In this document: piece by piece, positions 45,413 through 53,510 of the stretch | How the letters are laid out: the number at the start of each line of letters is the position of its first letter | Position numbering within the stretch: position 1 is the stretch's first letter | From: Ancylobacter aquaticus | GTDB lineage: Bacteria > Pseudomonadota > Alphaproteobacteria > Rhizobiales > Xanthobacteraceae | Assembly (NCBI RefSeq): GCF_004339465.1 | Contig: NZ_SMFY01000001.1 | Location: 1,178,001 to 1,242,000 of the forward strand | Reading direction: 5' to 3' | Length of the DNA: 64,000 nt | The notes under the pieces: generated by a model | What the model was told of the DNA's origin: nothing | The model's input: the letters and a program-made list of their open reading frames with translations, nothing else | Databases searched by the model: none | Program-made: the position numbers and the translations under genes

Positions 45413-45602
45413 CCGTGTCCCGGACAAGCGGAGCAGAACGCGAAGCGCCGATCCGGGACCCAGCGCAGAACATGCCGAAGGCACGACAGCCTGCCTGTCC
45501 GCGTCTTCAGCCGCCAGCCTTCGCCGCGAGCCTTTGCCGCTTCGCGAATTTTCTCCTGGACCCCGGATCGGCACGGCGCAGCGCGCCGCTTGTCCGGGGA
45601 AC
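45413..45602. repeat. Inverted pair of ~50-bp REP-like elements filling the cbbL-cbbS spacer
   Basis: Element a (45413-45464) begins CCGTGTCCCGGACAAGCGG and ends GCGCCGATCCGGGACCCAGC. Element b (45553-45602), read on the minus strand, begins GTTCCCCGGACAAGCGG and ends GCCGATCCGGGGTCCAGGAG. Each is a palindrome on its own, and a and b can pair with each other over most of their length across an 88-base interior. Closely similar copies of both types occur at 63658-63828. This is a mobile or dispersed intergenic repeat, here transcribed inside the RuBisCO mRNA. Confidence 0.7.
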
Positions 45603-45625
45603 GAGACAGAGATGAGGACACCACC

Positions 45626-46045
45626 ATGCGCCTGACCCAGGGAGCCTTCTCCTTCCTGCCCGACCTGACGGACGAGCAGATCACCCGCCAAGTCCAGTAC
45701 TGCATCGACAAGGGCTGGGCGGTGAACATCGAGTTCACCGACGACCCGCACCCGCGCAACACCTATTGGGAGCTGTGGGGCCACCCGATGTTCGACGTGC
45801 CGGACGCGGCCGGCGTGATGTTCGAGCTGAACGAATGCCGCAAGGCCTATAAGGGCCGGCATTACATCCGCCTCAGCGCCTTCGATGCCACCCATACGTG
45901 GGAATCGCTGCGCCTCTCCTTCCTCACCGACCGCCCCACCGACGAGCCCGGCTTCGTGCTGGAGCGCCAGGAAGTCGAGGGCCGGTCGATCCGCTACACG
46001 ACGCGCGCCTATGCGGCCAACCGCCCGGAGGGTGCGCGCTACTGA
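45626..46045 (+). CDS. cbbS: RuBisCO small subunit, form IC
   Basis: A 139-residue red-type small subunit: MRLTQGAFSFLPDLTDEQITRQVQYCI, WAVNIEFTDDPHPRNTYWELWGHPMFDV, AGVMFELNECRKAYKGRHYIRLSAFD. The C-terminal extension of about 30 residues (GFVLERQEVEGRSIRYTTRAYA..RPEGARY) forms the beta-hairpin typical of red-type enzymes that lines the central pore. A GAGG site precedes the ATG. Followed by three stem-loops, the last a strong intrinsic terminator. Confidence 0.97.
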   Translation: MRLTQGAFSFLPDLTDEQITRQVQYCIDKGWAVNIEFTDDPHPRNTYWELWGHPMFDVPDAAGVMFELNECRKAYKGRHYIRLSAFDATHTWESLRLSFLTDRPTDEPGFVLERQEVEGRSIRYTTRAYAANRPEGARY

Positions 46046-46046
46046 T

Positions 46047-46111
46047 CCGTCGGTCTCCCACTACTCCCCCGACGGAGAATCGCGGCCGACCGGTTTCCTC
46101 CCCGGCCGCGA
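46047..46111 (+). repeat. Two tandem stem-loops directly after cbbS
   Basis: CCGTCGG / CCGACGG at 46047-46075 and TCGCGGCC / GGCCGCGA at 46080-46111, both perfect, lying head to tail against the terminator at 46112. The first starts two bases after the stop codon, suggesting protection of the cbbLS transcript 3' end. Confidence 0.55.
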
Positions 46112-46160
46112 GGGACCGATGTCGGAATGCCGCGCCCGGCATCGGTCCCCTTTTTCTTTT
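46112..46160 (+). terminator. Intrinsic terminator between cbbS and cbbX
   Basis: Perfect 10-bp stem GGGACCGATG / CATCGGTCCC with an 18-base loop, followed by CTTTTTCTTTT. This is inside the cbb operon, so cbbX and cbbE would be transcribed only by read-through or from an internal promoter. Confidence 0.8.
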
Positions 46161-46170
46161 CAGCGAGCCT

Positions 46171-46270
46171 CCTTCGAGGCTCGCTTCGCTCGCACCTCAG
46201 GATGACGTGGCACAGCGAGAATCTGAATCGACGTCATCCTGAGGTGCCCGGCGCAGCCGCGCCTCGAAGG
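46171..46270. repeat. 100-bp long inverted repeat between cbbS and cbbX
   Basis: Outer arms CCTTCGAGGC / GCCTCGAAGG (10 bp) and inner arms GCACCTCAGGATGACGT / ACGTCATCCTGAGGTGC (17 bp), both perfect, with an internal bulge and a 22-base loop. The GCTCGCTTCGCTCG core of the left arm recurs at 21715-21729. A second dispersed repeat family, distinct from the one in the cbbL-cbbS spacer. Confidence 0.65.
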
Positions 46271-46290
46271 ATGCCGGCAGGAGCACGCAC

Positions 46291-47244
46291 ATGGACGCCG
46301 TGATCGACGATCCCACCCTTGCCACCGACCCGACGCCGAAGGTGCCCGAGTCCATTGACCTGCGCGCCGAGTTTGCCGCCAGCGGGCTGGCCGAGGTGTT
46401 CGACCAGCTCGACCGCGAGCTGGTGGGCCTCGTGCCGGTGAAGCGGCGGCTGCGCGAGATCGGCGCGCTGCTGCTGGTCGACACCGCCCGTCGGCGCTTC
46501 GGCCTGGAGGCGACGAGCCCGACCCTGCATATGAGCTTCACCGGCAATCCCGGCACCGGCAAGACCACGGTGGCGCTGCGCATGGCGGAGATTCTCAAGA
46601 AGCTCGGCTATGTCCGCAAGGGCCACCTCGTCACCGTGACACGCGACGATCTGGTTGGGCAGTACATCGGCCACACCGCGCCGAAGACCAAGGAAATCCT
46701 CAAGAAGGCAATGGGCGGCGTGCTGTTCATCGACGAGGCCTATTACCTCTACCGCCCGGAGAACGAGCGCGACTACGGGCAGGAGGCGATCGAGATCCTG
46801 CTGCAGGTGATGGAAAATCAGCGCGACGACCTCGTCGTCATCCTCGCCGGCTATTCCGACCGCATGGAACGCTTCTTCACCGCCAATCCGGGATTCCGAT
46901 CTCGCGTTGCCCACCATGTCGATTTTCCCGACTATTCCGCCGGCGAGCTCGACGCCATCGGCACCCGCATCCTCGACACCATGAACTACCGCATGAGCCG
47001 CGAGGCAGAGGAGGCGTTCCGCCGCTATATCGACCTGCGCATGCTGCAGCCGCATTTCGCCAATGGCCGCTCCATCCGCAACGCGCTCGACCGCGCCCGG
47101 CTGCGCCAGGCCAACCGACTGTTCAATTCCGAGCGGCCGGTGACGGCGGACGACCTCGTCACCATCACCGCCGAGGACATCCTCGCCAGCCGTGTCTTCT
47201 CCGGCGGCATCGACAGCTACCCGCCGCTGCGCCCCGCCGGTTGA
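46291..47244 (+). CDS. cbbX: Red-type RuBisCO activase CbbX
   Basis: A 317-residue AAA+ protein. Walker [15 protein letters not shown] near residue 88, Walker [36 protein letters not shown], pore-loop type segment [13 protein letters not shown], sensor region [24 protein letters not shown]. CbbX hexamers pull on the C-terminus of red-type large subunits to release inhibitory sugar phosphates; it is activated by RuBP. Position after cbbS is standard, but a terminator and a 100-bp inverted repeat separate the two here. Confidence 0.96.
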   Translation: MDAVIDDPTLATDPTPKVPESIDLRAEFAASGLAEVFDQLDRELVGLVPVKRRLREIGALLLVDTARRRFGLEATSPTLHMSFTGNPGTGKTTVALRMAEILKKLGYVRKGHLVTVTRDDLVGQYIGHTAPKTKEILKKAMGGVLFIDEAYYLYRPENERDYGQEAIEILLQVMENQRDDLVVILAGYSDRMERFFTANPGFRSRVAHHVDFPDYSAGELDAIGTRILDTMNYRMSREAEEAFRRYIDLRMLQPHFANGRSIRNALDRARLRQANRLFNSERPVTADDLVTITAEDILASRVFSGGIDSYPPLRPAG

Positions 47245-47339
47245 ACGCTCCGCATGCGCGCGCCCTTCTCCTCCCCGTCGGGGTGAGGGGGCACGACGTC
47301 CCAGCCGCAGGACGTCAGCCACTTGAAGGAACACACCCC

Positions 47340-48020
47340 ATGGTTCTCATCGCCCCCTCCATGCTCGCCTCCGACTTCTCGCGCTTCGGCGAGGAGGTGC
47401 GCGATGTCGCGAGCGCCGGCGCTGACTGGATCCATCTCGACGTGATGGACGGGCATTTCGTGCCCAATATCAGCTTCGGGCCGGATGTCATCAAGGCCAT
47501 GCGCCCGCACACCGACAAGCTGTTCGACGTGCATCTGATGATCGAGCCGGTGGAGCCGTTCATCGAGGCCTTCGCCAAGGCAGGGGCGGACATCATCACC
47601 GTGCAGGCCGAGGCGACGCACCATCTCGACCGCTGCCTCCAGCTCATCCGCTCGCTCGGCAAGAAGGCCGGCGTGGCGCTGAACCCGGCGACGCATGAAA
47701 GCGCGCTGGCCTATGTGCTGGACAAGGTGGACCTCATCCTGCCGATGACGGTCAATCCCGGCTTCGGCGGCCAAGCCTTCATCGCCGACGTGCTGCCGAA
47801 GATCTATCGTCTCAGGGCGATGATCGGCGAGCGGCCGATCCATCTGGAAGTCGATGGCGGGGTGACGCCGGAAACCGCCGCGCTGTGCGCCGCCGCCGGG
47901 GCCAATGTGCTGGTTGCCGGATCGGCCGTGTTCAAGGGCGGCAGGGACAGCTATGCCGGCAACATCGCCGCCATTCGCGAGGCCGGCCGCGCCGCCCGGC
48001 GCGGGCGCGCCGCCGCCTGA
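47340..48020 (+). CDS. cbbE: Ribulose-phosphate 3-epimerase
   Basis: A 226-residue TIM-barrel epimerase interconverting xylulose- and ribulose-5-phosphate. Motifs: [32 protein letters not shown] (metal His/Asp), [46 protein letters not shown] precedes the ATG at 47340. Last gene of the cbb operon; no cbbZ or cbbG follows. It may be the only rpe of the genome, in which case the internal terminator would need a bypass promoter. Confidence 0.95.
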   Translation: MVLIAPSMLASDFSRFGEEVRDVASAGADWIHLDVMDGHFVPNISFGPDVIKAMRPHTDKLFDVHLMIEPVEPFIEAFAKAGADIITVQAEATHHLDRCLQLIRSLGKKAGVALNPATHESALAYVLDKVDLILPMTVNPGFGGQAFIADVLPKIYRLRAMIGERPIHLEVDGGVTPETAALCAAAGANVLVAGSAVFKGGRDSYAGNIAAIREAGRAARRGRAAA

Positions 48021-48053
48021 GGGCCGCGGCGCCGAACGGGCGCGGCGCGCGCT

Positions 48054-48932
48054 TCAGTTGAACGCGTCCTCGGTCAGGTTGAGGATCAGTACCTGCCGGG
48101 CGCTCTCGGGAATGGAGGGCGAGGCCCGCAACTCGACGCTCAGCGCCGGCCGCCGCTTCTGGATCATCTCGGCGACCTCATTGGCCATGTCGCCGCTGCC
48201 GGCGTGGAAGGACAGTGTGTTGCTGGTCGTCTGCACCACGCCGGTGTCGGAGACCACGACGTCGAAGCCGGCCGCCTTCAGCGGGGCGGTGAAGGCGTCG
48301 ACCCGCGCCTTGGCCACGGTATTGATCGGCGCGAAGATGCGGACCGTGTAACCCGCGCCCGGCAGGGCCGGGGTGGCGGGCTCTGCCTCGGCGGGCATCG
48401 GCGTGGTGCCGGCGAGCGGCACCAGCGCATCCGCCGGGGAGGGGCTGGACAAGGCCGGGGAGGGCAGCGACGTCGCGGGCGCGGCGGGGGTCATCGCGGC
48501 CGGGGGGGCGGCTTCCGGTGCCAGCGCCTGCGGCGGGGGAGGCGGCATTTCCAGCGCCTGCAGACGCTCGGCCATGATGCCCTGGGCGCTGCGCAGCGCG
48601 GCAACATCCTCCCTCAGGTTCAGCACCTGGGCGGCGAGGAAGGCGACCAGCGCCAGCAGGATGACCAGCACCAGCCCATACAGCACCGGGAGAGCGGGGT
48701 GCGCGGCGCGGGACGCCGGGGCCTCGGCCCGCTTGTTCTCCAGCTCCAGCCGGCGCATCTGCACCTTGAGCTGCTCGATGCCGAGCCAGCGCTGGAAGGC
48801 GACCGGGTCCTGCGGCGGTCCCTTGGCGCGGGCGGCCGGCGCGGAGGGCGCCGCCGAGGCGCGCGGGGCGCCGTTTTCCTCGTCGGCACGCATCCGCTGG
48901 GGGGCGATGGAAGGCTCAAGCTTGTCGATCAT
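48054..48932 (-). CDS. Single-pass membrane protein with C-terminal LytR_C/SPOR-like domain
   Basis: About 292 residues. The cytosolic N-terminal part is Ala/Pro-rich, with a possible helix LGIEQLKVQMRRLELENKR. One membrane helix (PVLYGLVLVILLALVAFLAA) is followed by a short coiled coil (LREDVAALRSAQGIMAERLQALE), a Pro/Ala-rich linker and a compact end domain (YTVRIFAPINTVAKARVDAF, then AAGFDVVVSDTGV). The end domain looks like a small alpha/beta unit of the LytR_C or SPOR kind, which suggests cell-envelope work. I do not recognise the protein. A start at 48959 is also possible. It is convergent with cbbE. Confidence 0.7.
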   Translation of the reverse strand: MIDKLEPSIAPQRMRADEENGAPRASAAPSAPAARAKGPPQDPVAFQRWLGIEQLKVQMRRLELENKRAEAPASRAAHPALPVLYGLVLVILLALVAFLAAQVLNLREDVAALRSAQGIMAERLQALEMPPPPPQALAPEAAPPAAMTPAAPATSLPSPALSSPSPADALVPLAGTTPMPAEAEPATPALPGAGYTVRIFAPINTVAKARVDAFTAPLKAAGFDVVVSDTGVVQTTSNTLSFHAGSGDMANEVAEMIQKRRPALSVELRASPSIPESARQVLILNLTEDAFN

Positions 48933-49092
48933 CGCGCGTTTCCGTCCGCCCTTGGCCAAGCCTGTCGCTCACCGAGGGCGGCGCCGGGGCGCGGCCGTCG
49001 ACGGGCGTATTCGGCCCCATAATATCGCAAGGCATCGCGCAGGCGGGCGAATCCTTACGAAATGGTTAAGACGGGTGCGCAAGGCGCGCGGA

Positions 49093-49761
49093 TCAGGCGA
49101 CGGGGGCCCCGCTGGGGCGGCGCCGGTTGCGCGGCCGCTTGGAAATGCGGCCCTTGATCACCCGCAGCACGACGAAGGTCGCAATCAGCATGACGAGGGT
49201 GATGCCCACCATCAGCACCAGCCATTCGCCGTGGCTGTGGGCACCGAATTCGCTGGCGCTCTTGCCGGCCAGCCAGCCGGGCGCGAGCATCACCGGGGCC
49301 CAGACGAAGGCGGAGGACACATTGGCGAACTGAAAGCGACGCTGGTCCATCCGCATCATGCCGGCGACCAGCGGCATGGTGGCACGCACCGGGCCGAAGA
49401 AGCGGCCGACGAACACCGAGGCGAAGCCGAAGCGGCGGAAGAACAGCCGCGCCTGCGCCACCTGTTCGCGGTAGCGCAGCAGCGGCGGGCGGTGCACCAC
49501 GCGCGGCCCGAGCCAGCGTCCCAGCCAGTAGGAGACGATATCGCCGAGGATGGCGCCGACAATCGCGCTGCCGATCACCGGCAGGGGCGAGACGATGCCG
49601 GTGCCCACCAGCCCGCCAATGGCCAGCATCAGCGCCGTCGCCGGGATCAGCAGGCCGATGATCACCAGCGACTCGCCGAACGCGATGAGACCGATGACAA
49701 GCGGGATCAGATATTCGTGGCCCTGAAGAAACGCGACCACACTGGCGGATAAAGCTTCCAT
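49093..49761 (-). CDS. DedA family membrane protein
   Basis: A 222-residue DedA/VTT protein: FGESLVIIGLLIPATALMLAIGGLVG, GAILGDIVSYWLGRWLG, and the signature FFRRFGFASVFVGRFFGPVRATMPLVAGMMRM, then a C-terminal helix and a basic tail (KRPRNRRRP). DedA proteins are likely lipid transporters involved in undecaprenyl phosphate or phospholipid movement and in membrane potential homeostasis. ATG at 49761 is the natural family start. Divergent from the MscS gene. Confidence 0.9.
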   Translation of the reverse strand: MEALSASVVAFLQGHEYLIPLVIGLIAFGESLVIIGLLIPATALMLAIGGLVGTGIVSPLPVIGSAIVGAILGDIVSYWLGRWLGPRVVHRPPLLRYREQVAQARLFFRRFGFASVFVGRFFGPVRATMPLVAGMMRMDQRRFQFANVSSAFVWAPVMLAPGWLAGKSASEFGAHSHGEWLVLMVGITLVMLIATFVVLRVIKGRISKRPRNRRRPSGAPVA

Positions 49762-49869
49762 GTCCTCACACTGCCGGAACCGATCGCCCCAATGTGTCGA
49801 TGAAGGTGACGGGAGCAAGGCCACAGCGACATCGCGACGCTGTGCCTGGGAACGATCTGTCGATTTGTC

Positions 49870-49894
49870 GGAACCATTTGCCATCTGCCGCGTT
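49870..49894 (+). promoter_or_regulatory. EcfG-type promoter for the MscS-family channel
   Basis: GGAAC-N16-CGTT, a perfect consensus match, 88 bases before the channel start. This site lies 34 kb from the stress island yet has the same form, supporting a shared regulon. Confidence 0.6.
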
Positions 49895-49981
49895 AAAAAA
49901 GCCGCACACGCCGTTCCGGCTCCCTCACCTCTGCGTCCTCGTGGCTCCATAGCCGAGGGGGCGCGAACGACGGAAGGCCTC

Positions 49982-52351
49982 ATGCCGCTGCGTGCCCTCA
50001 GCCGCCTGCTCATCGCCCTTTCCCTTCTCGCCACACCGCTTTTCGCAGCCCCGCTCGCCGCTCAGCAGATGATCCCGCCGGCCGCTGCGGTCGCGCCTGC
50101 GCCCGATACTTCTCCACCTTCTTCCCATAGCGACCTGCGCGCCCTCCTCGACACGCTGAGCGACGAAGCGGCGCGGGCGCGCTTCCTCGCGCAATTGCGG
50201 GCGCTGGTGGAACGCGGGCCCGGCGCTGCCGCCGTGGACGCTACCGAAAGCCCGGCGGAGGTCCGGGACGATTGGCTGTCCGGCGCCACCCAGTCGCTGG
50301 GAGCGATTTCCGGATCGGTGCTGGCGCTCGTCGGCGAGATCGAGCAATTGCCGGCGCAGGCCGAGCAGCTTTTCCGCGACCTGTCGGACCCGCTGGTGCT
50401 GGAGCGCGTGGGCTGGGCGGTGACGATGGTCATCGCGGTGCTCGCCGCCGCGCTGCTGGCCGAATACCTCGCCAAGCGGCTGCTGGCGCGGCTGCGCCGG
50501 GCGATCGAGGCGCGACCCGGCCGGGGCGTCTTCATGCGGTTCCTGCTGCTGGCGCTGCGCACCGTCATCGACATCGTGCCGATCGTGGCCTTCGCGGCGG
50601 CGGCCTTCGGCGTGCTGGCGCTGGTGGAGCTCAACTTCATCGTGCGGCTGGCCGTCGTCACCGTCATCAATGCCAATGTGCTGGCCCGCCTCATCCTGGC
50701 CGGCGCCCGTGCCGTGCTGACACCGGACGCGCCGCAGATGCGGCTGTTCCCGTTCGACCATGAGAGCGCGGCCTATGGCTATCTCTGGGTCCGCCGCTTC
50801 ACCTACACCCTCGTCTACGGTCATTTCCTTCTGCGCGCCGCCTGGGTGCTGGGGCTGGCCCTGCCGACCTACCGCTTCTTCGGCAACGCCCTCGCCCTGT
50901 TCGTCGCCGGCATGTGCATCGTGTTCATCCTGCAGATACGTGGCGGTGTGGGGCGGCGGCTGCGGCGGCTCGGCGCCCGCGAGGGCCGGGTGGCGCGGCT
51001 GCGCGATGCGGTGGCCGATTTCTGGCATGTCCTCGCCATCGCCTATGTGATAGCCGGCCTGCTGGTCTGGACTCTCGATGTCGATGGCGGCTTCGCGTTC
51101 CTGGCCCGCGCGACCCTGCTGTCGGTTCTGACTCTCGGCCTGGCGTCGCTGGTCATCGCGTTGATGCTGCGGGCCTTTGCCCGGGTGTTCCACCTCAATG
51201 GCGAGATGAGCGCCCGCTATCCGCTACTGGAGGCGCGGGCCAACCGCTATCTGCCGGCGCTGCGCAGCGCCATGCAGGGGCTGGTGGTGCTGCTCGCGGG
51301 CCTCGTGCTGCTGGAGATCTGGGGCGCGCGCCCCTTCGAGCGGCTGGCCTCGGAGGCGGGGCAGGTGGCGGTGGGCCGGCTCATCTCCATCGGCGTGGTG
51401 GTGTTCATCGGCCTGCTGGCGTGGGAACTGTCCACCGCCTTCGCCGAGCGGCTGCGGGCGGGCAATCCCAACTCGACCCGGCTGAAGACGCTGCTGCCCT
51501 TCCTGCAGAACGCCTTCCGCGTGGTGCTGCTCACCCTTGGCGGCCTGATCCTGCTGTCCGAGATCGGCATCAACATCGCACCGCTGCTGGCCGGTGCCGG
51601 CGTGCTGGGCCTTGCCATCGGCTTCGGCGCGCAAACGCTGGTGAAGGATGTCATCACCGGCGTGTTCATCCTGATGGAGGACACGATCTCGGTCGGCGAC
51701 GTGGTGGAGGTCGGTGCCCATGCCGGCCTCGTGGAAAAGATCACCATCCGCACCGTCCACATGCGCGATTTCGACGGCAATGTGCATTCCATTCCGTTCG
51801 GCGAGGTGCAGACGGTCAAGAACATGTCGAAGGACTTCGCCTATGCGGTGGTCGATGTGCGCATCGCCTATCGCGAGAGCATCGACGAGTCGCTGGCGCT
51901 GATGGCGGAGGTGGCTGCCGACATGGTGGCGAACGGGCCGCTGGCGGAAACCATCACGGCGCCGTTCGAGGTGGTGGGCGTGGAGGCGCTGGACCCCTCG
52001 CATATCCAGCTGCGCGGCCGCTTCAAGACCCGCCCGCTGGGCCAGTGGAACGTGCGGCGCGAATTCTACCGCCGGATCAAGGCCGCCTTCGACGCGCGCG
52101 GCATCGAGATGCCGTACCCGCACCAGACGGTCTATCTCGGCACCGACAAAAAGGGCATGGCCCCGCCGCTGCGGGTGGTGAACCAGAGCCCGGAGGATCT
52201 CGCCGCGCCCGCCCGCGCCCGCCGAACCGCCGCCGCCCGCGCCGCCGCCAGCACGCCGGGCCCGATGATCGAGGAGCACCCGGGCGCGCGCGAGCGCAGC
52301 GAGGAGGACGAGGAGCCGATGCTCCCCGCCATCGAGGAGCAACGGCACTGA
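49982..52351 (+). CDS. Large mechanosensitive channel of the MscS family (YbiO-like)
   Basis: A 789-residue protein with a Sec signal (LSRLLIALSLLATPLFAAPLAAQ), a periplasmic helical region (residues 30-150) and about eleven membrane helices. The last 280 residues carry the MscS core: AGVLGLAIGFGAQTLVKDVITGVFILMEDTISVGDVVEV pore helix and beta domain. The C-terminal tail is Arg/Ala/Glu-rich and disordered. The size fits E. coli YbiO, a medium-sized emergency valve that opens on hypo-osmotic shock. GGAAGG precedes the ATG at 49982. An EcfG-type promoter upstream suggests stress induction. Its stop codon lies in a 41-bp tandem duplication. Confidence 0.92.
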   Translation: MPLRALSRLLIALSLLATPLFAAPLAAQQMIPPAAAVAPAPDTSPPSSHSDLRALLDTLSDEAARARFLAQLRALVERGPGAAAVDATESPAEVRDDWLSGATQSLGAISGSVLALVGEIEQLPAQAEQLFRDLSDPLVLERVGWAVTMVIAVLAAALLAEYLAKRLLARLRRAIEARPGRGVFMRFLLLALRTVIDIVPIVAFAAAAFGVLALVELNFIVRLAVVTVINANVLARLILAGARAVLTPDAPQMRLFPFDHESAAYGYLWVRRFTYTLVYGHFLLRAAWVLGLALPTYRFFGNALALFVAGMCIVFILQIRGGVGRRLRRLGAREGRVARLRDAVADFWHVLAIAYVIAGLLVWTLDVDGGFAFLARATLLSVLTLGLASLVIALMLRAFARVFHLNGEMSARYPLLEARANRYLPALRSAMQGLVVLLAGLVLLEIWGARPFERLASEAGQVAVGRLISIGVVVFIGLLAWELSTAFAERLRAGNPNSTRLKTLLPFLQNAFRVVLLTLGGLILLSEIGINIAPLLAGAGVLGLAIGFGAQTLVKDVITGVFILMEDTISVGDVVEVGAHAGLVEKITIRTVHMRDFDGNVHSIPFGEVQTVKNMSKDFAYAVVDVRIAYRESIDESLALMAEVAADMVANGPLAETITAPFEVVGVEALDPSHIQLRGRFKTRPLGQWNVRREFYRRIKAAFDARGIEMPYPHQTVYLGTDKKGMAPPLRVVNQSPEDLAAPARARRTAAARAAASTPGPMIEEHPGARERSEEDEEPMLPAIEEQRH

Positions 52352-52424
52352 GCGTTAACCATAGTGGAGGTGCCTGCCTCGCGCGGCACTGAGCGCTAAC
52401 CATAGCGAAAGGCCGCGCCTCGCG
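52343..52424 (+). repeat. Imperfect 41-bp tandem duplication covering the mscS stop codon
   Basis: Units at 52343-52383 and 52384-52424 share CGGCACTGAGCG, TAACCATAG and CCTCGCGCG at the same offsets. The first contains the TGA stop of the channel gene; the second repeats it silently downstream. The copies differ by several bases, so the duplication is not recent. Confidence 0.65.
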
Positions 52425-52496
52425 CGGCCGCCCGGGTAGCGGGGGAGGATTGAGCGCGCGGGACAAAGCCGCGATGATGGCGCCAGCGCCGGCTCC

Positions 52497-53507
52497 ATGC
52501 CGGGTCTCGTGGAGTTGCTTGGATTCATGAATAGTCGCCTGCTCCGCCATCCGGTGACGTTGATCGTCGGCGTGATTCTCGGGCTGTTCCTGCTCTACGA
52601 GACCTGCGTGCGCTTCTTCGCCTATACCGGCGACGCCTATGTGATGAGCGACATCGTGGTCATGTCGGCGCAGATCGAGGGCCCGGTCTCGAAGCTGGCG
52701 GTGCAGAACAACCAGGACGTGGCGGCAAACCAGCTCCTGTTCGAGATCGAGCGCACGCCCTACGCGCTGAAGGTGCAGGAGACGCAGGCCGCGCTCGCCA
52801 CGGCCCGCGCCGATCTCGACCTCGCGCGGGATGAGGTGAACGCCGCCAAAGCCAGCGTCACCGCCGCGCAGGCGGTGCAGACCAACGCGATGGACCAACT
52901 CGGCCGCGTGAAGACGCTGGAGACGGAAGGCTATTCGCCCGAGGCGACGCTGGATGTCGCCACTCGCGACGTCGCCACCGCCGGCGCCGACGTGACCTCC
53001 GCCGAGGCGCAACTCGCGGTGACGGCGCGACGTGTGGCCGTGGCGCAGGCGGCCATCGCTTCCGCGGAGGCCAGGCTGGCGAAGGCGCAGTACGAGCTGT
53101 CCAAGACGGTGGTGAGCGCTCCCGATGCCGGCCGCGTGGCGCCCTTCGTTACCCGGGTGGGGGACTATCTGCGCCCCGGCTCCGAGGTGCTCGCCATCGT
53201 CACCGATCACCGCCGCCGCGTGGTGGCGAATGTGAGCGAGCGCCATCTCGCCCGCATCGCGGTTGGCCAGCGCGTGATGCTGACGCTGGGCTCCGACCCC
53301 TGGGCGCTGCATTGGGGCCGGGTGAGCGGCATTTCCGGCGGCGTCGCCCGCTCGCCCGACAATCCGCAGGTCATCCCCTACGTCAAGCCGACCACCGACT
53401 GGGTGCGGCTGCCCCGGCGCTTTCCCATCGAGGTGACTCTGGATGACTGGCCCGAGGGGCTTGGCCTGTTCAACGGCGCCGATGCCCGCGTCCTGATCTG
53501 GTTCTGA
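52497..53507 (+). CDS. HlyD family efflux adaptor (AaeA/EmrA-like)
   Basis: A 336-residue membrane fusion protein. One N-terminal helix (LIVGVILGLFLLYETCVRFF), then a lipoyl half motif AYVMSDIVVMSAQIEGPVSKLAVQNNQDV, a long alanine-rich coiled coil (residues 95-200), the second half PDAGRVAPFVTRVGDYLRPGSEV and a beta-barrel. Together with the FUSC gene three bases downstream it makes a two-part pump like AaeAB for aromatic acids. The start at 52497 could also be the ATG ten codons later. No outer membrane channel gene is adjacent. Confidence 0.88.
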   Translation: MPGLVELLGFMNSRLLRHPVTLIVGVILGLFLLYETCVRFFAYTGDAYVMSDIVVMSAQIEGPVSKLAVQNNQDVAANQLLFEIERTPYALKVQETQAALATARADLDLARDEVNAAKASVTAAQAVQTNAMDQLGRVKTLETEGYSPEATLDVATRDVATAGADVTSAEAQLAVTARRVAVAQAAIASAEARLAKAQYELSKTVVSAPDAGRVAPFVTRVGDYLRPGSEVLAIVTDHRRRVVANVSERHLARIAVGQRVMLTLGSDPWALHWGRVSGISGGVARSPDNPQVIPYVKPTTDWVRLPRRFPIEVTLDDWPEGLGLFNGADARVLIWF

Positions 53508-53510
53508 GCG

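Noticed and set aside
45408..46290. CRISPR array or small ORFs in the cbb spacers
   Set aside because: The repeats are inverted pairs and not regularly spaced direct repeats; short frames there lack ribosome-binding sites.
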